From NCBI GenBank assembly GCA_022600395.1, contig JAHZKM010000112.1:1-18859 (forward strand): a stretch of 18,859 nucleotides of DNA, read 5' to 3'. Each line of letters opens with the position of its first letter. The first letter of the stretch is position 1. The translations under genes and the position numbers were made by a program. Positions 15,790 through 18,859 of this stretch are shown piece by piece. The notes beneath the pieces are model-generated. The model did not search any database, had not been told where the DNA came from, and saw nothing but the letters and a program-made list of their open reading frames with translations. The DNA comes from Pseudomonadota bacterium (GTDB taxonomy: Bacteria > Pseudomonadota > Gammaproteobacteria > PS1 > Pseudothioglobaceae).

Positions 15790-16374
15790 CTACTCCAATA
15801 ATTCAAAAGCACTAATCACACTCTCGGCGACGTCAACAATTCTTTTGTTTTTATCCATTGCCATTTTTCGCAAAGATTGATAAGCGTCATCCTCGGTAAT
15901 TTCTTTATGCTTCATTAAAAGTCCCTTGGCCTTTTCAACGGCTTTTCGCTCTGATAGTTGATTACGAGTAGCATCTAACTCATCTTTAAGCGCCTGAAAT
16001 TCTCTAAATCGAGCCATGGCCACATCAATAATTGGCTGAACACGATTCTCCTCAAGTCCATCCACAATATAAGCATTAACACCTGATTTAATAGCTGAAC
16101 TAGCCATTTCAGAATTAGATTCTTCAGCAAACATTACAATAGGTTTTGGCTTGGTTTTATTGACATCTGTTAAATTTGCAAATACCTCTTCATCAGGAAT
16201 ATCGGCGTTGACAATTACAACATCTGCATGCGTCATTTCATTGCTATCTTGAAGCTGGGCGCTACTGGCCATTCGACAAATAACCTCATGACCCTTGTCT
16301 TGAAGTGCTCTGCGTAACATGGCGGAACGCCCTGAGTTTTCATCAACCAAGATGATTTTAAGTGCTGTATTCAT
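15790..16374 (-). CDS. NasT-like ANTAR-domain antiterminator with pseudo-receiver
   Basis: RNA-binding regulator that promotes transcription through leader terminators by stabilising tandem hexaloop hairpins. The 194 residues comprise a receiver-like domain (6-118; IILVDE at 8-12, GVNAYIVDG, IIDVAMARF), a short helical linker and a C-terminal ANTAR domain (about 131-192; SERKAVEKAKGLLMKHKEITEDDAYQSLRKMA). The whole length resembles NasT of nitrate assimilation. The residue at the phosphoacceptor position of strand beta-3 is Asn56 (VVIVNADIP), not Asp, so canonical phosphorylation is unlikely. NasT is normally held by NasS; no NasS is present here. It lies 16 bases downstream of a CBS-domain gene on the same strand, downstream of glnK-amtB. 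A matching RNA target lies in the glnK leader at 18687-18726. Confidence 0.9.
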   Translation of the reverse strand: MNTALKIILVDENSGRSAMLRRALQDKGHEVICRMASSAQLQDSNEMTHADVVIVNADIPDEEVFANLTDVNKTKPKPIVMFAEESNSEMASSAIKSGVNAYIVDGLEENRVQPIIDVAMARFREFQALKDELDATRNQLSERKAVEKAKGLLMKHKEITEDDAYQSLRKMAMDKNKRIVDVAESVISAFELLE

Positions 16375-16390
16375 AGGAAGTTTTTTTTGT

Positions 16391-16834
16391 TTATGATGTC
16401 ATACAAGACTTAAAAATAGCTCTATGTACATCGCCAATACTCACAATGCCTACCAATTTACCTTGCTGAGTTACTGGAATTCTACGGTATTTTTTAAGCC
16501 ACATAGCGCTGGCCGCTTTTAAACAAGGCATGTCAAGATCAATACTATCAACTCCATGAGTCATGATTTCACTAATTTTGACATTCATCGTTTCTTTATA
16601 ATTGGTTTCCATATTTTCAAAATCAAAATGAGTGTCACTCATAACATCTTCCAACTTCGGAAACATGTGCTGCAAAATATCTTTTTCGGAAATAATTCCA
16701 ATTAGATTGTTCTCAATATCAACAACCGGAGCACCACTAATGTGGTCCATAATCATCATTAGCGCAATATCTTTAACAGGCTGGTCAGCAGTTACTGTTT
16801 TTACATTAGTTGACATAATATCTTGAACAATCAT
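16391..16834 (-). CDS. Paired CBS-domain protein
   Basis: Stand-alone Bateman module of 147 residues. CBS1 spans about 1-59 (MIVQDIMSTNVKTV, then GIISEKDILQHM) and CBS2 about 85-143 (VKISEIMTHGVDSI, then GIVSIGDVHRAIF). Such pairs typically bind adenine nucleotides or S-adenosyl compounds and transmit energy or ligand state to a partner. No other domain is fused. The start has a good Shine-Dalgarno (TGGAGAAA) and its own promoter after the amtB terminator. The ANTAR regulator follows 16 bases downstream, so the two are almost certainly one transcript. A role as sensor or partner for the ANTAR protein is inference from linkage only. Confidence 0.9.
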   Translation of the reverse strand: MIVQDIMSTNVKTVTADQPVKDIALMMIMDHISGAPVVDIENNLIGIISEKDILQHMFPKLEDVMSDTHFDFENMETNYKETMNVKISEIMTHGVDSIDLDMPCLKAASAMWLKKYRRIPVTQQGKLVGIVSIGDVHRAIFKSCMTS

Positions 16835-16868
16835 AATTTCTCCATCTTTGTTAAATGTTAGTTGCCCT

Positions 16869-16898
16869 ATTCTACATAATTAATTTTTAAACAGCCAA
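16869..16898 (-). promoter_or_regulatory. Sigma-70 promoter of the CBS-ANTAR operon
   Basis: On the minus strand TTGGCT (16898-16893) and TAGAAT (16874-16869) are separated by 18 bases. The start point would be near 16862, leaving a leader of under 30 bases with the Shine-Dalgarno GGAG. It sits between the amtB terminator and the CBS gene, which supports independent transcription. Confidence 0.5.
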
Positions 16899-16910
16899 CG
16901 GATTTATACC

Positions 16911-16933
16911 AAAAAACCCCGCATAAGCGGGGT
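16911..16933 (-). terminator. Rho-independent terminator of glnK-amtB
   Basis: Read on the minus strand, ACCCCGC pairs with GCGGGGT around a TTAT loop and runs into six T (16916-16911). It ends the amtB transcript about 30 bases after the stop codon and isolates it from the CBS-ANTAR unit. Confidence 0.93.
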
Positions 16934-16962
16934 AAAAATTGTTTTGAAATTTTTATCAGGGG

Positions 16963-18174
16963 TTATTTGGTAAACTCTGGGTAAGCCTCTAGACCACACT
17001 CAGCAATATCAGCGCCTGAATATTCTTCTTCTTCAGAAATTCTAACACCCATAATCGCCTTAAGTGCTAGCCACAATACTAAAGAAGTACCAAATACCCA
17101 AACAAAGATTGTACCTGCGCCTGCTAACTGGCCACTAAACGAAACAGCTGAATTAGTAAGTGGTACAGCTAATAAACCCCAAAAACCAACCACACCGTGT
17201 ACAGAAATAGCACCCACTGGATCATCAATCTTAAAAACTTTATCTAACGTAGAAATTGAGAAAACAACCAAGATACCACCAACAGCACCAATTAAAGTAG
17301 CCTCTAAAGCTGTTGGCGTATCAGGACCGGCAGTAATTGCCACGAGACCAGCTAATGCACCGTTTAATGCCATAGTTAAATCCGCCTTTCCCCATAGTAA
17401 TTTGACCAAAATCAATGCAGCAATAACACCGCCCGCTGCCGCAGCATTAGTATTCAAAAATACCATTGCAACTGCATTTGCACTTTCTTTACTAGCCATT
17501 GCTAATACCGAACCACCATTAAAGCCAAACCAGCCCATCCACAGAATAAAAGTACCTAATGTTGCAAGTGGCATATTTGCACCTGGAATAGCGTTCGATG
17601 ATCCATCTTTGTTGTATTTACCCTTGCGCGCTCCCAAGACAATAACACCTGCTAAAGCTGCAGCAGCACCAGCCATATGTACAATACCCGAACCTGCAAA
17701 GTCGGCAAAACCTAAGTCGCCCAATTTATAAAGGCCAAATACTGACTCTCCGGCCCACGTCCAAGCACCTTCCATCGGATAAATAATGCCTGTAAATACA
17801 ACCGCAAAAGCAAAGAATGAGAAAAGTTTCATACGCTCAGCAACTGCTCCTGAAACAATACTCATCGCCGTTGCAACGAATACAACCTGAAAGAAAAAGT
17901 CAGAAGCATTTGAGTATTTATCACCTGCACCACTAATACCATCTAATAAAATACCGCCGCCATACATTAAGTCATAGCCATAAACCATGTAAGTCGTACA
18001 GGCAATCGCAAATAAGCCGATATTTTTCGTTAAAATTTCTGCCGTATTTTTACTACGAACCATTCCCGCTTCTAGCATTGAGAAGCCCGCTGCCATCCAC
18101 ATAACTAATGCACCCATCATTAAGAAATAAAAGGTATCCAATGCAAATTGCATTTCTAAAATCGTATTTTCCAT
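16963..18174 (-). CDS. amtB: Ammonium transporter
   Basis: Trimeric inner-membrane channel of the Amt/Rh family conducting ammonia/ammonium. The 403 residues have about 11 membrane spans and the conserved pore elements DFAGSGIVHMAGA (158-170, first pore His166), GWFGFNGGS (214-222) and AISVHGVVGFWG (322-333, twin pore His326). Asp158 occupies the ammonium-binding support position. The cytoplasmic C-terminal tail (SEEEEYSGADIAECGLEAYPEF) has the family's GlnK-responsive signature. It begins ten bases after glnK with a perfect Shine-Dalgarno AAAGGAGG, so translation is strong and independent. Together with glnK it forms the standard PII-gated uptake pair. No cleavable signal peptide is evident. 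Confidence 0.96.
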   Translation of the reverse strand: MENTILEMQFALDTFYFLMMGALVMWMAAGFSMLEAGMVRSKNTAEILTKNIGLFAIACTTYMVYGYDLMYGGGILLDGISGAGDKYSNASDFFFQVVFVATAMSIVSGAVAERMKLFSFFAFAVVFTGIIYPMEGAWTWAGESVFGLYKLGDLGFADFAGSGIVHMAGAAAALAGVIVLGARKGKYNKDGSSNAIPGANMPLATLGTFILWMGWFGFNGGSVLAMASKESANAVAMVFLNTNAAAAGGVIAALILVKLLWGKADLTMALNGALAGLVAITAGPDTPTALEATLIGAVGGILVVFSISTLDKVFKIDDPVGAISVHGVVGFWGLLAVPLTNSAVSFSGQLAGAGTIFVWVFGTSLVLWLALKAIMGVRISEEEEYSGADIAECGLEAYPEFTK

Positions 18175-18184
18175 GTTGCCTCCT

Positions 18185-18639
<455 letters not shown>

Positions 18640-18646
18640 ATCGTGC

Positions 18647-18693
18647 AAAAAAAAACGTTTATTTAAATCCTTAAAAAGAACCTAAATAAACGT
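18647..18693 (-). terminator. Leader terminator T1, mutually exclusive with ANTAR hairpin P2
   Basis: On the minus strand ACGTTTATTTA (18693-18683) pairs perfectly with TAAATAAACGT (18665-18655). The 17 bases between can continue the helix with about seven more pairs, including G-U, capped by UUU. T-run 18655-18647 follows. Bases 18687-18693 are shared with P2 of the ANTAR element, including the whole P2 3' arm, so the two structures cannot coexist. That is the hallmark of an ANTAR-controlled attenuator. Confidence 0.88.
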
Positions 18694-18726
18694 CAGTGTT
18701 TAGTGTTAACTTCCCGCCTTTGGGAA
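18687..18726 (-). promoter_or_regulatory. ANTAR RNA target: tandem hexaloop hairpins P1 and P2
   Basis: Minus strand. P1 is TTCCC-[AAAGGC]-GGGAA (18726-18711), extendable by two G-U pairs. P2 is TAAAC-[ACTGAC]-GTTTA (18702-18687). The linker is 8 bases. Both loops are six bases with A at position 1 and G at position 4, the conserved identity of ANTAR-protein RNA substrates. P2 overlaps the 5' arm of T1, and P1 starts only a few bases after the predicted transcription start. Binding of an ANTAR dimer would stabilise P2, prevent T1 and let transcription run towards glnK-amtB. An ANTAR gene lies at 15790-16374. Confidence 0.85.
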
Positions 18727-18739
18727 ACAACTGTTTGAA

Positions 18740-18768
18740 ATTATAACCGCTTTAAAAAAATAAAGCAA
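18740..18768 (-). promoter_or_regulatory. Sigma-70 promoter of glnK-amtB with overlapping palindrome
   Basis: On the minus strand a perfect -10 TATAAT (18745-18740) follows a 17-base spacer from TTGCTT (18768-18763), a weak -35. The start point is near 18733, just before P1. A palindrome, GCTTTA (18749-18754) / TAAAGC (18761-18766) with 6 bases between, overlaps the -35 and spacer and could be an operator. No sigma-54 -24/-12 pair was found, unlike many glnK promoters. Confidence 0.65.
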
Positions 18769-18793
18769 ATGGTTTTTCAAAAGTTAGTCGCAT

Positions 18794-18859
18794 CTAAGCG
18801 TAATTATTGTCAAAATTATCCAAAAAATCATCGATGGCTAAATAATGGTTGCCATCACA
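18794..18859 (-). CDS. Possible 3' end of an upstream minus-strand gene
   Basis: From the window edge one minus-strand frame is open for 21 codons (CDGNHYLAIDDFLDNFDNNYA) and ends at TAG 18796-18794; the other two minus-strand frames stop early in this stretch. Composition looks protein-like, but it is too short to identify. If real, it is codirectional with glnK and has no terminator before the glnK promoter, so read-through transcripts would also meet P1/P2, T1 and T2. Confidence 0.35.
   Translation of the reverse strand, partial: CDGNHYLAIDDFLDNFDNNYA

Overview
The window reads as a chromosomal segment of an AT-rich gammaproteobacterium. Protein sequences, the hisI-hisE-tatABC order and the mraZ-rsmH-ftsL-ftsI order all fit that class. 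The low GC, streamlined spacing and protein flavour suggest the marine sulfur-oxidiser lineage SUP05/Thioglobus and its symbiotic relatives. That placement is inference: no sulfur or carbon-fixation gene lies in the window. I see no rRNA, tRNA, CRISPR, insertion sequence or prophage.

Layout. Bases 83-3260 hold ppsA and ppsR, PEP synthase and its regulatory kinase/phosphotransferase, overlapping by 20 bases. A 0.6-kb AT-rich gap follows. It ends in a MraZ-type operator (three AAAGTGGT units at a 10-base period) and a leader with a predicted 25-residue hydrophobic peptide. Then come mraZ, rsmH, ftsL and ftsI. The division cluster stops there, because ftsI meets convergent dnaG with no base between the stop codons. 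dnaG diverges from an LpxL-type lipid A acyltransferase whose HX4(D/E) catalytic acid is replaced by Met. rpsO, with its own promoter and a strong terminator, prfB (no programmed frameshift) and a glutathione reductase follow. A secreted staphylococcal-nuclease-like protein lies on the minus strand, then hisI-hisE-tatA-tatB-tatC on the plus strand.

The right end (15790-18859, minus strand) is a nitrogen-control block: glnK-amtB, then a two-gene unit of a paired-CBS protein and a NasT-like ANTAR antiterminator. The ANTAR receiver has Asn at the phosphoacceptor position and no NasS is visible. The glnK leader carries a recognisable ANTAR RNA target: two tandem hexaloop hairpins, each with A at loop position 1 and G at position 4. 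The second is mutually exclusive with an intrinsic terminator. A second, stronger terminator sits just before the glnK ribosome-binding site, with a weaker ANTAR-like hairpin abutting it. The most interesting proposal is therefore a compact circuit: a CBS sensor and an unphosphorylatable ANTAR protein controlling PII and ammonium-channel expression by tandem transcription attenuation. The gene identities and RNA structures are read from the sequence; the wiring is inference.
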